A stretch of DNA of 64,000 nucleotides from an uncultured Clostridia bacterium. Lineage in GTDB: Bacteria; Bacillota; Clostridia; Christensenellales; Borkfalkiaceae. The notes under the pieces are model-generated. The model worked only from the letters and a program-made list of their open reading frames with translations. It was not told the DNA's origin and searched no databases. The translations under genes were made by a program, and so were the position numbers. How positions within the stretch are numbered: the first letter of the stretch is position 1; every line of letters starts with the position of its first letter. Location: positions 62,001-126,000 of the forward strand of contig CAKQME010000002.1 in NCBI GenBank assembly GCA_934254815.1, given 5' to 3'. This document shows, piece after piece, positions 9,536 to 18,446 of this stretch.

Positions 9536-10559
9536 ATTGAAAATAGGTATAATCGGCTGCGGTCGCATATCCGTTATGCATTTTACTTCGGCAAAATTAT
9601 TGCCGCAATCGGATATCGTCGCATGCTGCGATATAGACAAAGTTAAAGCGGAAGCCGCCGCCGCTAAATACGGTGTGAACAACGTTTATACCGATTATCG
9701 CGAGATGCTCGATAAAGAGGAACTCGACGCCGTACATTTGTGCTTGCCCCATTACTTACACGTTCCCGTAGCGGAATATGCTTTTTCGAAGGGTGTAAAC
9801 GTGCTTTCGGAAAAACCTATGGCAATCTCGTATGGAAGCGCCGTAAACTGCGTTGAGGCGGCGGATAAAGCGGGAGTGTTGTACGGGGTGATTTTGCAAT
9901 GCCGATACAACGACGCTTCCGTATTCGTAAAAGAGAGAATCGGCGGTAGGTTAGGTAAAATTATTTCCGCAAGATCCGTTTTAACGTGGAGTCGCGCTAA
10001 ATCTTATTACGACGAAAGCGATTGGAAAGGAACTTGGGAGAAAGAGGGCGGCGGCGTGGTTATAGACCAGGCGATACACTCGATAGACCTTGTTAATTGG
10101 TTTATCGGTGATGAGTACAAGACCGTCGGTTGTTCGTTTGCGAACAGAAATCATCCTTATCTCGAAGTGGAAGATACGGCGGAAGGGTTTATAACTTACA
10201 AAAACGGGACGACTTACGCGTTTTATTGTATGAATAATTATGGTTGCGACGAACCGATTGAAATAAGGCTGCTTTGCGAAAACGGTAAGGCAACTTTGAC
10301 TTACGACGACGCATATATCGTATACAACGACGGAACGAGAGAAGAGTGCCACCAAAAGGTTGAAAGTACGCTATACGACGGAGCAAAAATATACTGGGGA
10401 TTTCAGCATATAAAGCAGATAGAACAGTTTTATAATGCGTGCCTCGGGAAAGAAAAACTCGAGATCAGCGGAAAAGAAGCCCTGAAAACGCATAAATTAT
10501 TATTTGAAATATACAATAAAGGATTAAAAAATTTTTTTAAAGAAGGAAAACATTTATGA
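9525..10559 (+). CDS. Gfo/Idh/MocA family oxidoreductase (first copy)
   Basis: This is a 344-residue NAD(P)-dependent dehydrogenase. The Rossmann signature IGIIGCGRIS is at the N-terminus and the family EKP motif (LSEKPMA) is present, followed by the C-terminal alpha/beta domain (GGGVVIDQAIHSIDL). Members oxidise or reduce a sugar or inositol hydroxyl. It overlaps the upstream alpha-mannosidase by 11 bases and the downstream isomerase by 4 (ATGA), so it is produced with them. The substrate is probably mannose, or a mannoside released or prepared for cleavage by this operon, but specificity cannot be read from the sequence. Confidence 0.88.
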   Translation: MKAKLKIGIIGCGRISVMHFTSAKLLPQSDIVACCDIDKVKAEAAAAKYGVNNVYTDYREMLDKEELDAVHLCLPHYLHVPVAEYAFSKGVNVLSEKPMAISYGSAVNCVEAADKAGVLYGVILQCRYNDASVFVKERIGGRLGKIISARSVLTWSRAKSYYDESDWKGTWEKEGGGVVIDQAIHSIDLVNWFIGDEYKTVGCSFANRNHPYLEVEDTAEGFITYKNGTTYAFYCMNNYGCDEPIEIRLLCENGKATLTYDDAYIVYNDGTREECHQKVESTLYDGAKIYWGFQHIKQIEQFYNACLGKEKLEISGKEALKTHKLLFEIYNKGLKNFFKEGKHL

Positions 10560-11374
10560 AAGTAGGAGTAATGGTACATCTTGGCGATGACGTGGAAAAA
10601 TCTTTTAAAGACGTTGCCGATATGGGGATGCATACGTGCCAACTCGTATGCTGGGATATGAGTAAACTGACGGACGATAATGCGGAACGCGTTAAAATCG
10701 CGGTAAAACAAACCGGCGTCGAAATATCGGCTTTTTGGTGCGGTTGGAGCGGACCTCAGGAATGGAATTTTATAGACGGATATCATACTTTGGGTCTTAT
10801 ACCCATCGCTTACCGTGAACAAAGAATAGCCGATTTAAAAAGCGGCTCTGACTTTGCGGAAAAAATAGGTGTTACCGACGTTATAACCCATATGGGTTTT
10901 TTGCCTGAAAATTGTAAGACGGACGAGTATTGCGAAGTCGTTCGGGCAATCAAAGAAGTTGCGGAATACTGCAAAGCGAAAGGTCAATGGCTGTTGTTCG
11001 AGACGGGACAGGAAACGCCTATAACGCTGAAGCGCACTATAGAATTCGTCGGAACGGGCAATCTCGGTATAAATTTCGATCCCGCGAATTTGTTGTTGTA
11101 CGGTAAGGGAAACCCCTGCGATGCGATAGATATATTCGGGGAGTATATCCGCAACGTACACGGTAAAGACGGGGAGTATCCTACCGATCCGAGATATCTC
11201 GGAGAAGAGAAGCGGATAGGCGACGGAATGGTGAATTTCCCTCTTTTGATAGCGAAATTAAAAAACGTCGGTTATAACGGACCTATCAATATAGAAAGAG
11301 AAATAGTCGGAGAGAAACAAATCGAGGACATAAAATACGCTAAATCGTTTTTGGAGGTCATAATAAATGAATAA
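10556..11374 (+). CDS. Sugar phosphate isomerase/epimerase (xylose isomerase-like TIM barrel)
   Basis: This 272-residue protein belongs to the AP-endonuclease-2/xylose-isomerase-like family. Likely metal ligands lie in LLFETGQE, NFDPANLL, NVHGKDGE and NIEREI. The family interconverts keto and aldo sugars or epimerises keto-sugars. It is sandwiched with overlaps between two Gfo/Idh/MocA oxidoreductases, the pairing seen in inositol, sugar-acid and 3-keto-sugar pathways. Its likely partner reaction is therefore isomerisation of an oxidised hexose derived from the mannosidase products. That is inference; the substrate is unknown. Confidence 0.82.
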   Translation: MKVGVMVHLGDDVEKSFKDVADMGMHTCQLVCWDMSKLTDDNAERVKIAVKQTGVEISAFWCGWSGPQEWNFIDGYHTLGLIPIAYREQRIADLKSGSDFAEKIGVTDVITHMGFLPENCKTDEYCEVVRAIKEVAEYCKAKGQWLLFETGQETPITLKRTIEFVGTGNLGINFDPANLLLYGKGNPCDAIDIFGEYIRNVHGKDGEYPTDPRYLGEEKRIGDGMVNFPLLIAKLKNVGYNGPINIEREIVGEKQIEDIKYAKSFLEVIINE

Positions 11375-12347
11375 ACTTCGCGTTGCGTTAATCGGAGCCG
11401 GCGGAATGGGAATGTGTCATTATAACGCGTATAAGGGCATAGAAGATATGGAATTGGTTGCTGTGTGCGACGTTCGTATAAATGAAATGAAAGATAATTT
11501 TAAAAACGACGCAAATCTTCATTTTTATACCGATATAGACGCGCTTTTGAATTGCGAAAAACTGGACGTCGTAGATATAGTTACTCCGAGTTATATGCAC
11601 GCGGATATGGTAATCAAGTGTCTTAATAAAGGGTTACACGTTCTTTCCGAAAAACCGATGGCGTTAAATTACGAGGACGCGAAAAAAATGACGGATGCAG
11701 CCAAAATAGCCGACAGAAAGTTTATGGTTGCGCACGTTGTGAGATTTATGAAGCCCTACGCGTATCTTCGTAAGGAACTGAAAAATGCGGATAACGGTAA
11801 ACTTATTCGTCTTGATATGAAAAGAATATCCTCGATTCCGAGATGGAGTTGGGAAAATTGGATGCTCGACGAAAACAAAAGCGGAGGCGTCGGAACGGAT
11901 TTGTCGATTCACGACGTAGATTTCGTTTTGTCTACGTTGGGTGAACCCGATGAATTGTCTTCTTTCTATCGTCCTTTAAAAGACGATAGTTCGGTAATAA
12001 TATCTGATTTTAAATACGGCGATGCGCTTGTTTCGTGCGAAGGGACTTGGTATAACGCGAAAACGCCGTTTAAAGCGGAATATTTTGCAGTATTCGATAA
12101 TGGTTACCTTTCTTATGCCGACGGAAAACTCGTGAAAAACGATAAGGAAATTGATCTTGATAATGCGGACGTCGATAATAATGAATTGGGAATCAATATT
12201 TCGGGCGACGAGGCATATCATAACGAAATAGCCTATTTTATAAATTGCGTAAAAAACGATATCGAACCGAATTTTGTAACTCAGACAAGTTCGGCTAAGG
12301 CTGTGGAAATTATGGAAATCGTTAAAAGTAAAGCGAAAATAATATAA
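11367..12347 (+). CDS. Gfo/Idh/MocA family oxidoreductase (second copy)
   Basis: This 326-residue dehydrogenase has an N-terminal Rossmann motif (ALIGAGGMGMCH), the EKP motif (LSEKPMAL) and a C-terminal substrate domain with GVGTDLSIHDVDF. It is clearly diverged from the copy at 9525-10559, so the pair likely catalyses different steps or directions, for example oxidation then reduction around the isomerase between them. Its start overlaps the isomerase by 8 bases and its stop shares a base with the ATG of the next GH38 gene (TAATG), which shows tight translational coupling. Confidence 0.87.
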   Translation: MNKLRVALIGAGGMGMCHYNAYKGIEDMELVAVCDVRINEMKDNFKNDANLHFYTDIDALLNCEKLDVVDIVTPSYMHADMVIKCLNKGLHVLSEKPMALNYEDAKKMTDAAKIADRKFMVAHVVRFMKPYAYLRKELKNADNGKLIRLDMKRISSIPRWSWENWMLDENKSGGVGTDLSIHDVDFVLSTLGEPDELSSFYRPLKDDSSVIISDFKYGDALVSCEGTWYNAKTPFKAEYFAVFDNGYLSYADGKLVKNDKEIDLDNADVDNNELGINISGDEAYHNEIAYFINCVKNDIEPNFVTQTSSAKAVEIMEIVKSKAKII

Positions 12348-14746
12348 TGAGAGAATTACATTTAATCTGTAACGCCCATATCGATCCCGTCTGGCAATGG
12401 GATTGGGAAGAGGGGTTAGGCACAACCGTTTCCACTTTCAAACAAGCCGCCGATTTTTGCGACGAATACGATTATGTTTTCTGCCACAACGAAAGCATTT
12501 TGTACGAATACGTAGAAAAAGTCGCTCCCGAATTGTTCGCTCGTATTCAGAAACTCGTACAACAAGGTAAATGGGTGATTGCGGGCGGTTGGTATCTGCA
12601 ACCCGACATAAATATGCCTTGCGGAGAAGCAATGGTGCGTCAAATCGAACTCGGCAGAAAATATTTTGCCGAAAAGTTCGGCGCAAGACCTACTACGGCG
12701 TATAATTTCGACGGTTTCGGGCATAGCGTCGGACTTGTCCAGATTCTTAAAAAGTGCGGCTTTGACGGATATATTATCTGTCGCCCGATGGAAGAATATT
12801 ATCATTTGCCCGAAAACGAATTTATATGGAAGGGCGTGGACGGAAGCGAAGTGAAAGTTGCCCGCGCCACCGACGAGAATATTTACACGAGCGGTTTCGG
12901 CACTGCGCTTGAAGAAATAAAGCGAAAAATGAACCATTACGCAGGGCGGGAATACGCTTTGGCGTTGTGGGGCGTAGGCAATCACGGCGGCGTAAATTCG
13001 AGAAAAGATTTAGAAGATATAAAAAAATTCCGCGAAGAAACTGCCGACTTCAAAGTAATTCATTCCACGCCCGAAAAGTATATCGCGGCGGTTAGTCCGA
13101 CGCTTACAATAGATAAGTCGTTGCCGTTTTTCCGCGGCGCATATTCTTCGATGAGCAGCGTAAAGCAAATGAATTCCTTGCTCGAAAGCAAACTGTTTAC
13201 AACCGAAAAACTTTGCGCGTTCGCCGAAGAAAAAGGCTTATATAAAAAGAACGAGCAAGCGTTTACAGAAGCGATAAAAGCACTTTCTTGCCTTGAATTT
13301 CACGATTGTCTGGCGGGAACTATCGTAAGAAGCGCGGAGATAAGTTCGCTTCGCAAATGCGAATATGCTCTCGAACTTTTGCAGCGCGAATTCGACTCGG
13401 CGTTTATGGCGATTATTACCAAATATAAAAAAGCCGAACTTGAAACGTTTCCGATATTCGTGTGGAACGGTCAACCCTATGCAAGGGAAATGATCGTCGA
13501 AACCGAGATATTATTACCGAAACCGTTGACGTCGGACACCGAAGAATACGTTGCTACGGCGTATCTCGGCGATAAGCAAATACCGTCGCAAACGGTCGCG
13601 GAAGAAGGCAGTATCAACTTTGACAGAAGAAAGAGGATAGCGTATAAATTTACGGCTCGTCCGTTCTCGGTCGAACGTATCGACATAAAATTTGATATAA
13701 AACCGAAACACGTATTAAAAGACGGAAACGGCGACTTTGTTTACGAAGATAAATGTAAAAGTCTGCGTATAAGTCGATTAACGGGGCTTTTAGAGAGTTA
13801 TCGTGTTGGCGGAAAAGAACTCGTTTCGGGCGGAGCGTTTGCTCCCGTTATGTTTGACGATAACGCCGATCCTTGGGGTTGGGATATGGTTAAAATAGGA
13901 GCGAATCCGAAAGAGTTCAGATTGTCCGACTGTAAAAACGGCGTTTTTGCAGGCAGAAAAAATGTTAATATAGTAGAAGACGGCGACATTCTCACCGAAA
14001 TAGAAAGTTTCTTCGAACTCGGTTCGTCTTTCGTTAAGGTATCTTACAGAATTTATAATGATACGCCGTATATAGACGTAAATTATTACGTTCTGTGGAA
14101 CGAACAGGAAAGAGCGTTGAAAATCCAAATTCCGACTGCGCTTGACGGCGATTTCTTCGGGCAAATTATGTTCGGCGAAGAAACGTTTACGAAAGGCGGC
14201 GAAGAATACGTCGCTCAAAGATTTATAGGTAAAAAAGACGGCGAGAACGCGCTTACGCTTTATAACAAGAGCGTTTACTCGTTTGCGTGCGAGCGAAATG
14301 TCGTATATGCAACTCTTCTTCGCGGAGTTGCCTATTGCGCTCATCCGATAGACAAGCGCCCGATTTTGTTCCGCGATAGGTTTACGCCTTATATCGAGCA
14401 GGGCAGGCACGAATTTTCTTTCCGCTTGGGTTATAACAATCTCACCGAACTTGAGAATAACGTGCAGGAGTTTTTAAACGGCGATTATTCGCTTAATTTC
14501 TTCCCGCACGGCGACGGGTACGATTTTTCGGGCGGCGTGGAAATAAACAACAAAGCGGTTTCGCTCGTATCGCTTTATCGCGACGGCGACGGATATACGT
14601 TAAGGCTTATAAACAACAACGGACAAAAAGAATGTGCGGAGTTTACCGTTTTCGGCGTAAAAACGAAATCGAAATTCGGTAAGTTCGAAGTGAAAACTTT
14701 TGAACTTAAAGACGGGAAAATTAACGAACGAGAGGTCTGGTTATAA
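12347..14746 (+). CDS. Alpha-mannosidase, GH38 family (second copy)
   Basis: This 799-residue enzyme starts directly in the GH38 catalytic domain: LICNAHIDPVWQWDW near the N-terminus contains the zinc ligands and D122 in NFDGFGHS is the expected nucleophile. The helical domain includes CLEFHDCLAGT. It is about 180 residues shorter than the first copy at the N-terminus and has diverged strongly from it, so the two probably cleave different alpha-mannosyl linkages. No secretion signal is present. The ATG overlaps the upstream stop, and the SGNH hydrolase follows with no gap. Confidence 0.9.
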   Translation: MRELHLICNAHIDPVWQWDWEEGLGTTVSTFKQAADFCDEYDYVFCHNESILYEYVEKVAPELFARIQKLVQQGKWVIAGGWYLQPDINMPCGEAMVRQIELGRKYFAEKFGARPTTAYNFDGFGHSVGLVQILKKCGFDGYIICRPMEEYYHLPENEFIWKGVDGSEVKVARATDENIYTSGFGTALEEIKRKMNHYAGREYALALWGVGNHGGVNSRKDLEDIKKFREETADFKVIHSTPEKYIAAVSPTLTIDKSLPFFRGAYSSMSSVKQMNSLLESKLFTTEKLCAFAEEKGLYKKNEQAFTEAIKALSCLEFHDCLAGTIVRSAEISSLRKCEYALELLQREFDSAFMAIITKYKKAELETFPIFVWNGQPYAREMIVETEILLPKPLTSDTEEYVATAYLGDKQIPSQTVAEEGSINFDRRKRIAYKFTARPFSVERIDIKFDIKPKHVLKDGNGDFVYEDKCKSLRISRLTGLLESYRVGGKELVSGGAFAPVMFDDNADPWGWDMVKIGANPKEFRLSDCKNGVFAGRKNVNIVEDGDILTEIESFFELGSSFVKVSYRIYNDTPYIDVNYYVLWNEQERALKIQIPTALDGDFFGQIMFGEETFTKGGEEYVAQRFIGKKDGENALTLYNKSVYSFACERNVVYATLLRGVAYCAHPIDKRPILFRDRFTPYIEQGRHEFSFRLGYNNLTELENNVQEFLNGDYSLNFFPHGDGYDFSGGVEINNKAVSLVSLYRDGDGYTLRLINNNGQKECAEFTVFGVKTKSKFGKFEVKTFELKDGKINEREVWL

Positions 14747-15403
14747 ATGAAATTAAAAGATAAAAGAGCGATATTTTTAGGGGATTCTATTACCGAGGGT
14801 GCAGCCGCCGATTCTCCCGAAAAAATATATCACGCAGTATTAAAGAATCTTATCGGATTGAAATCCGCGAGAAACGAAGGCGTCGGCGGTACGCGTATAG
14901 CAAGACAAATAACCCCTTCGGCTGTGGAGCGTTACGATGAAGATTTTAATAAACGTTACGATGCGATGAATAAAGACGCGGACGTTTTGTTTATTTTCGG
15001 CGGTACTAACGATTTCGGGCATGGTGACGCGCCTATCGGTAAAGAGGACGACGAGTCTGTATATACGTTTAACGGAGCATTAAACATGTTATTTAAAAAA
15101 GCCGTTTTCGATTTTGGGAAAGAAAACGTTATAGTGATGACTCCGTTACATCGTGTGGGAGAAGATAATCTTAAAGGCGAGGGGAATAAAGCGGCAGACG
15201 GTGAAAAACTATCGTTTTACGCCGAAGTTATAAGGGAACAAGCGAAAAAGTATGGTTTACCCGTTATTGATTTATATGGGGAAAAGGCGTTGAATCCGAA
15301 TATTTCCGATAACGCAAAATTTTTTGCGGACGGTCTGCACCCCAATAACGACGGACACGCTTTGTTGGCAAAAATTATTAAAGAACGTTTAGGTAGAATA
15401 TAA
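14747..15403 (+). CDS. SGNH/GDSL-family esterase
   Basis: This 218-residue hydrolase has all SGNH blocks: the nucleophile Ser in FLGDSITEG, the glycine in the GVGGTRIA stretch, the asparagine in FGGTNDFGHG, and the catalytic Asp and His in DGLHPNNDGH. No signal peptide is visible. Within a glycan operon the natural role is removal of acyl groups (for example O-acetyl) from sugars so that the glycosidases can act. It follows the GH38 gene immediately and precedes the fucosidase by 2 bases. Confidence 0.85.
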   Translation: MKLKDKRAIFLGDSITEGAAADSPEKIYHAVLKNLIGLKSARNEGVGGTRIARQITPSAVERYDEDFNKRYDAMNKDADVLFIFGGTNDFGHGDAPIGKEDDESVYTFNGALNMLFKKAVFDFGKENVIVMTPLHRVGEDNLKGEGNKAADGEKLSFYAEVIREQAKKYGLPVIDLYGEKALNPNISDNAKFFADGLHPNNDGHALLAKIIKERLGRI

Positions 15404-15405
15404 AA

Positions 15406-16611
15406 ATGGCATACGAATATATAGAGAATTTCAAAAGACTCGGGTTCGGAATGTTTATTCATTTCGGTCTTTACAGCGTTATAGGTAAAGGCGAATGGTA
15501 TTATTGGCAATATAAACCTGATCAAAAAAAATACGAGAAAAATATAGAAAAATTCAAAGTAACTAAAAATTGGGCTAAAAATCTTGTAAAAACGGCTAAA
15601 AGAGCAGGGTGTAAATACATTACGCTTACCACACGGCATCACGACGGTTTTTCCTTATACGACACTTGCGGACTTAACGATTTCGACGCTCCGCACTCGG
15701 CGACGGGACGAGATCTCGTTCGTGAATTCGTCGACGAATGCAACGCAGAAGGAATAGTTCCGTTTTTCTATCATACGTTGCTTGATTGGCACAATACCGA
15801 CTATAAAACTAATTTCCTTAAGTATATTGATTATTTGGTTCAGAGCGTTGAGATACTTTGCAGAAATTATGGTAAAATAGGCGGATTTTGGTTCGACGGA
15901 ATGTGGGATAAACCAAATGAAGATTGGCAGGAAGATAGGATTTACGCTACTATAAGAAAATATCAACCCGAGGCGATGATAATCAACAATACAGGACTCA
16001 ACGCTCTTGGGCAAACGGGGCATATTGAGATAGACAGCGTAACTTTCGAGCGTGGTAAACCGGCGTTTGTAGATACGTCGAAAAAGCCTATTGCCGGCGA
16101 GGTGTGTGATGCCCTTACCGATCATTGGGGATATGCAAAGTATGATATTTGCATAAAATCACCCAAAGATCTTGTTGAAACACTTGTGGATTGTCGTAAA
16201 TACGGTTGTAATCTGCTATTAAATTCAGGTCTAAAAGGTAACGGCGAAATGTCGGCGGGAGAGCGATTTGCCTTCGAACAAATAGGAGTGTGGATAAGGT
16301 TAAATAAAAATTTTATCTACGACGTGAAATTCACAGATTTGCTTGCCGATAATGCCGACGTTATGTTTGACGGCGAATATTATTATGCCGCAGTAAAAGA
16401 CGTATTTATGTGTGCTAATTGTAACGTGGCAAAATTCGGCGAAAACAAAATCGTTACGGTAAAAACGGATAAAAGAATTGTGGATGCCGTATGGCTTGAT
16501 AACGGAAAAAGAATTGATTTAAAAACGAAGAATTCTTTTGAATGTTTGCCCTTTGAATATGGTAAAAGTTTATCCGTAAAGATTGCGCGGTTTAAACTTG
16601 AAAAAGACTAA
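15406..16611 (+). CDS. Alpha-L-fucosidase, GH29 family
   Basis: This is a 401-residue cytoplasmic enzyme. The GH29 N-terminal signature FGMFIHFGLYS and the substrate-binding TTRHHDGF motif are present, and D164 in GGFWFDGMWD is the expected nucleophile. The C-terminal beta-domain is short. It releases alpha-linked fucose, adding defucosylation to the mannosidase set and pointing to fucosylated N-glycans or similar host glycans. It is the last enzyme gene of the operon; a 204-base gap follows before the WYL regulator. Confidence 0.9.
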   Translation: MAYEYIENFKRLGFGMFIHFGLYSVIGKGEWYYWQYKPDQKKYEKNIEKFKVTKNWAKNLVKTAKRAGCKYITLTTRHHDGFSLYDTCGLNDFDAPHSATGRDLVREFVDECNAEGIVPFFYHTLLDWHNTDYKTNFLKYIDYLVQSVEILCRNYGKIGGFWFDGMWDKPNEDWQEDRIYATIRKYQPEAMIINNTGLNALGQTGHIEIDSVTFERGKPAFVDTSKKPIAGEVCDALTDHWGYAKYDICIKSPKDLVETLVDCRKYGCNLLLNSGLKGNGEMSAGERFAFEQIGVWIRLNKNFIYDVKFTDLLADNADVMFDGEYYYAAVKDVFMCANCNVAKFGENKIVTVKTDKRIVDAVWLDNGKRIDLKTKNSFECLPFEYGKSLSVKIARFKLEKD

Positions 16612-16815
16612 ATTTTAGCGTATAGTTTTTATGAAAACGCGATATGCTTTTGTGTGTTTCTACGTCAGACAACTGAAAGACGCCGGGTAAAAAGTTTCTC
16701 CGAAAAAGAAAATAACGGTACGGCATCTGCTTATGATGGCGGGGGATTTTCCTAAACATATAAGGAAATTATAGCGAGATAGCCCGTTGTTTGCATTTGA
16801 AATATAAAGATTAAA

Positions 16816-17784
16816 ATGGAATCGAATAAGATAAAACTACTTATTTTATGGGATATTCTGTGTAAATATACCGATGAAGAACACGCTATGAATACCGATG
16901 AAATCATAGCGGCGTTAAAAGAAAAGGGTATATCCGTAATCAGAAAAGTGGTAGCCGAAGATATAAAAACACTTAATGATTACGGATATGAAGTATTGTC
17001 GTATAAGAAAAGATACCATTATTATTACGTTGTGAACAGACCGTTTGACATTGCCGAAATCGTTATGCTTACCGACGTGGTGAGATCTTCTAAACTTACG
17101 GATAAACGAAAGAAAGACATAACCGAAAAACTATGCGGAACGCTTGGAAATCATCAGGCGGAAAATATTCGCAAAAGCGTCATTTCGTATTCTGACGACA
17201 AAAAGGGCAATATGTCTATATTGTATAACATAGACAAAATCGAACGCGCGATAAACCAAAACAAGCAGATTTCGTTCAAGTATTTCAATTATAACGCGAA
17301 GCACGAGAAGGTTTATCGCAAAACTGGAAAGAGATATGTTTCAAATCCGCTTGCTATGGTCTGGGATAAAGATAATTATTATCTCTTGAGTTTTAATAAC
17401 GGGCATTCCGAACCGGTAACGTATCGGCTGGACAAAATCGATTCGGTGGAGATTGAGTCGAACGAGAGGGAATTTCATTCGGAATACTCGGATTTCGATT
17501 CCGAAAGATACAGAAAAATAGCGTTTTCTATGTATAGCGGTGAAATAAAAAACGTAACGCTTACTTTTGGCGAAGAAATGATAACGAGCATGTTCGATAA
17601 ATTCGGCGAGAAGGTTGAAATTAAAGGGCATTCGGGTACATACAAAGCCACGGTGACGATTCAGCCGAGTAAACCGTTTTTCTTGTGGGTAACGGGAACG
17701 CTCGGGAAAGTCAAAATAACCGAACCTATAGAAGTCGTGGAAAAGTTCAACGATTTCGTAAATGCAATAAAAGAAAACTATTAA
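16816..17784 (+). CDS. WYL-domain transcriptional regulator
   Basis: This 322-residue protein has an N-terminal winged-helix region (KLLILWDILCKYTDEEHAM, then a recognition-helix region ending IKTLNDYGYEV). A WYL domain around residues 140-225 includes FKYFNYNAKH, DNYYLLSFNNG and TYRLDKIDSVEI, and a C-terminal WCX-like part ends in VVEKFNDFVNAI. WYL proteins sense ligands, often nucleotides or nucleic acids, and regulate nearby genes. It probably controls the glycan operon, or marks the border of the mobile element beginning 60 bases downstream. The ATG has no clear Shine-Dalgarno. The 204-base region before it contains a short inverted repeat (TTTCCT, AAGGAAA near 16750-16770) that could be its operator. 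Confidence 0.85.
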   Translation: MESNKIKLLILWDILCKYTDEEHAMNTDEIIAALKEKGISVIRKVVAEDIKTLNDYGYEVLSYKKRYHYYYVVNRPFDIAEIVMLTDVVRSSKLTDKRKKDITEKLCGTLGNHQAENIRKSVISYSDDKKGNMSILYNIDKIERAINQNKQISFKYFNYNAKHEKVYRKTGKRYVSNPLAMVWDKDNYYLLSFNNGHSEPVTYRLDKIDSVEIESNEREFHSEYSDFDSERYRKIAFSMYSGEIKNVTLTFGEEMITSMFDKFGEKVEIKGHSGTYKATVTIQPSKPFFLWVTGTLGKVKITEPIEVVEKFNDFVNAIKENY

Positions 17785-17794
17785 AAAAGAGGAG

Positions 17795-17823
17795 CGCAGA
17801 GGGTAAAACCTTTGCGTTTTTTT
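17795..17823 (+). terminator. Rho-independent terminator after the WYL gene
   Basis: CGCAGAGG pairs with CCTTTGCG (one G-U) around a six-base loop and is followed by seven T residues. It separates the regulator from the element that starts next. Confidence 0.8.
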
Positions 17824-17840
17824 ATTGCCAAAAATAGTTT

Positions 17841-17868
17841 GTTCACTGCCATAAATATGGAAGTGAAC
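17841..17868. promoter_or_regulatory. 28-bp palindrome upstream of the element promoter
   Basis: GTTCACT (17841-17847) with AGTGAAC (17862-17868), and inside them CCATA with TATGG around a central AA, make a nearly perfect 28-bp dyad immediately upstream of the -35 box. It is a candidate operator for an element-encoded regulator. The outer half-site GTTCAC is shared with the two palindromes near 45 kb. Confidence 0.5.
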
Positions 17869-17871
17869 TGG

Positions 17872-17920
17872 TTGAAGTTATATATAAAATATGTTAAAAT
17901 ACAATACGAACAAATGTTCG
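17872..17920 (+). promoter_or_regulatory. Sigma-A promoter overlapped by a LexA/SOS box
   Basis: TTGAAG (17872-17877), a 17-base spacer and TAAAAT (17895-17900) form the promoter. CGAACAAATGTTCG (17907-17920) lies on the predicted start site and fits the Gram-positive LexA box GAAC-N4-GTTC with perfect dyad symmetry. A further half-site CGAACG lies about 10 bases downstream. Repression by LexA and induction by DNA damage are inferred. Confidence 0.7.
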
Positions 17921-17957
17921 AGTTGATTGCTCGAACGTAAGGAGGTTTATCAAAAAA

Positions 17958-18218
17958 ATGCAGAAAAAGAACAGATTTACATGGTACTATTGCGGGCTTT
18001 GTAGCGGAAAGGTGGAATACGGCAAATTTCGGTTGTGGCAAAAGAAAATAATTTGTCCGCACTGCGGCGCGGAAATAACTTATCGCCGAACGATAACCGG
18101 GAAACTCAAAGGAATATATATGCCTGCGGATGAAAATGAGAACGGTATAGAGGTGATTGGTTGGCAAAACAAAAATTTCAAGGCAGATACGTCACGTTTG
18201 GGTGCGGAAACTGTCTGA
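17958..18218 (+). CDS. Small zinc-ribbon protein (first of a pair)
   Basis: This 86-residue product has two cysteine pairs (CGLC and CPHC) about 20 residues apart, a classic zinc ribbon. The C-terminal half (TGKLKGIYMPADENENG) is not recognised. It starts at ATG 17958 after AAGGAGG and is the first gene behind the SOS-type promoter. Zinc-ribbon microproteins at the start of mobile elements are usually DNA- or RNA-polymerase-binding regulators, but no function can be assigned. It overlaps the next gene by 58 bases in another frame. Confidence 0.7.
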   Translation: MQKKNRFTWYYCGLCSGKVEYGKFRLWQKKIICPHCGAEITYRRTITGKLKGIYMPADENENGIEVIGWQNKNFKADTSRLGAETV

Positions 18219-18373
18219 AACCATCCTATGTTTGGATGGACGATAACGGAAAAATTCATTTAAAATGTCCGCATTGCGGTGCGAAAACCGACGCGGAAGT
18301 TTCAAGCAGAAGGTGTGTAAGCAGTAAAACGTATGCTCCCGAAGGGCAGGTTTTGTTGTTTACCGACGATTAG
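18161..18373 (+). CDS. Small zinc-ribbon protein (second of a pair)
   Basis: This 70-residue product begins at TTG 18161 behind a good Shine-Dalgarno (agaggtgat) that lies inside the preceding gene. It carries CGNC and CPHC about 20 residues apart, again a zinc ribbon, with the same CPHCGA core as its neighbour, so the two are probably related by duplication. The long overlap suggests coupled translation and perhaps a heteromeric complex. The function is unknown; a regulatory or replication role is a guess. Confidence 0.65.
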   Translation: MAKQKFQGRYVTFGCGNCLKPSYVWMDDNGKIHLKCPHCGAKTDAEVSSRRCVSSKTYAPEGQVLLFTDD

Positions 18374-18446
18374 AAAATTAACAATTTAATAAAAGGTTAT
18401 GCGGCATAGCAGGTCGGTCTGAAACAGCGACAATTATAAAGGCTGT

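Noticed and set aside
17841..17868. A dif-type XerCD site (28 bp) used by inoviruses
   Set aside because: The arms are symmetrical and do not match the known Gram-positive dif arms; an operator fits better.
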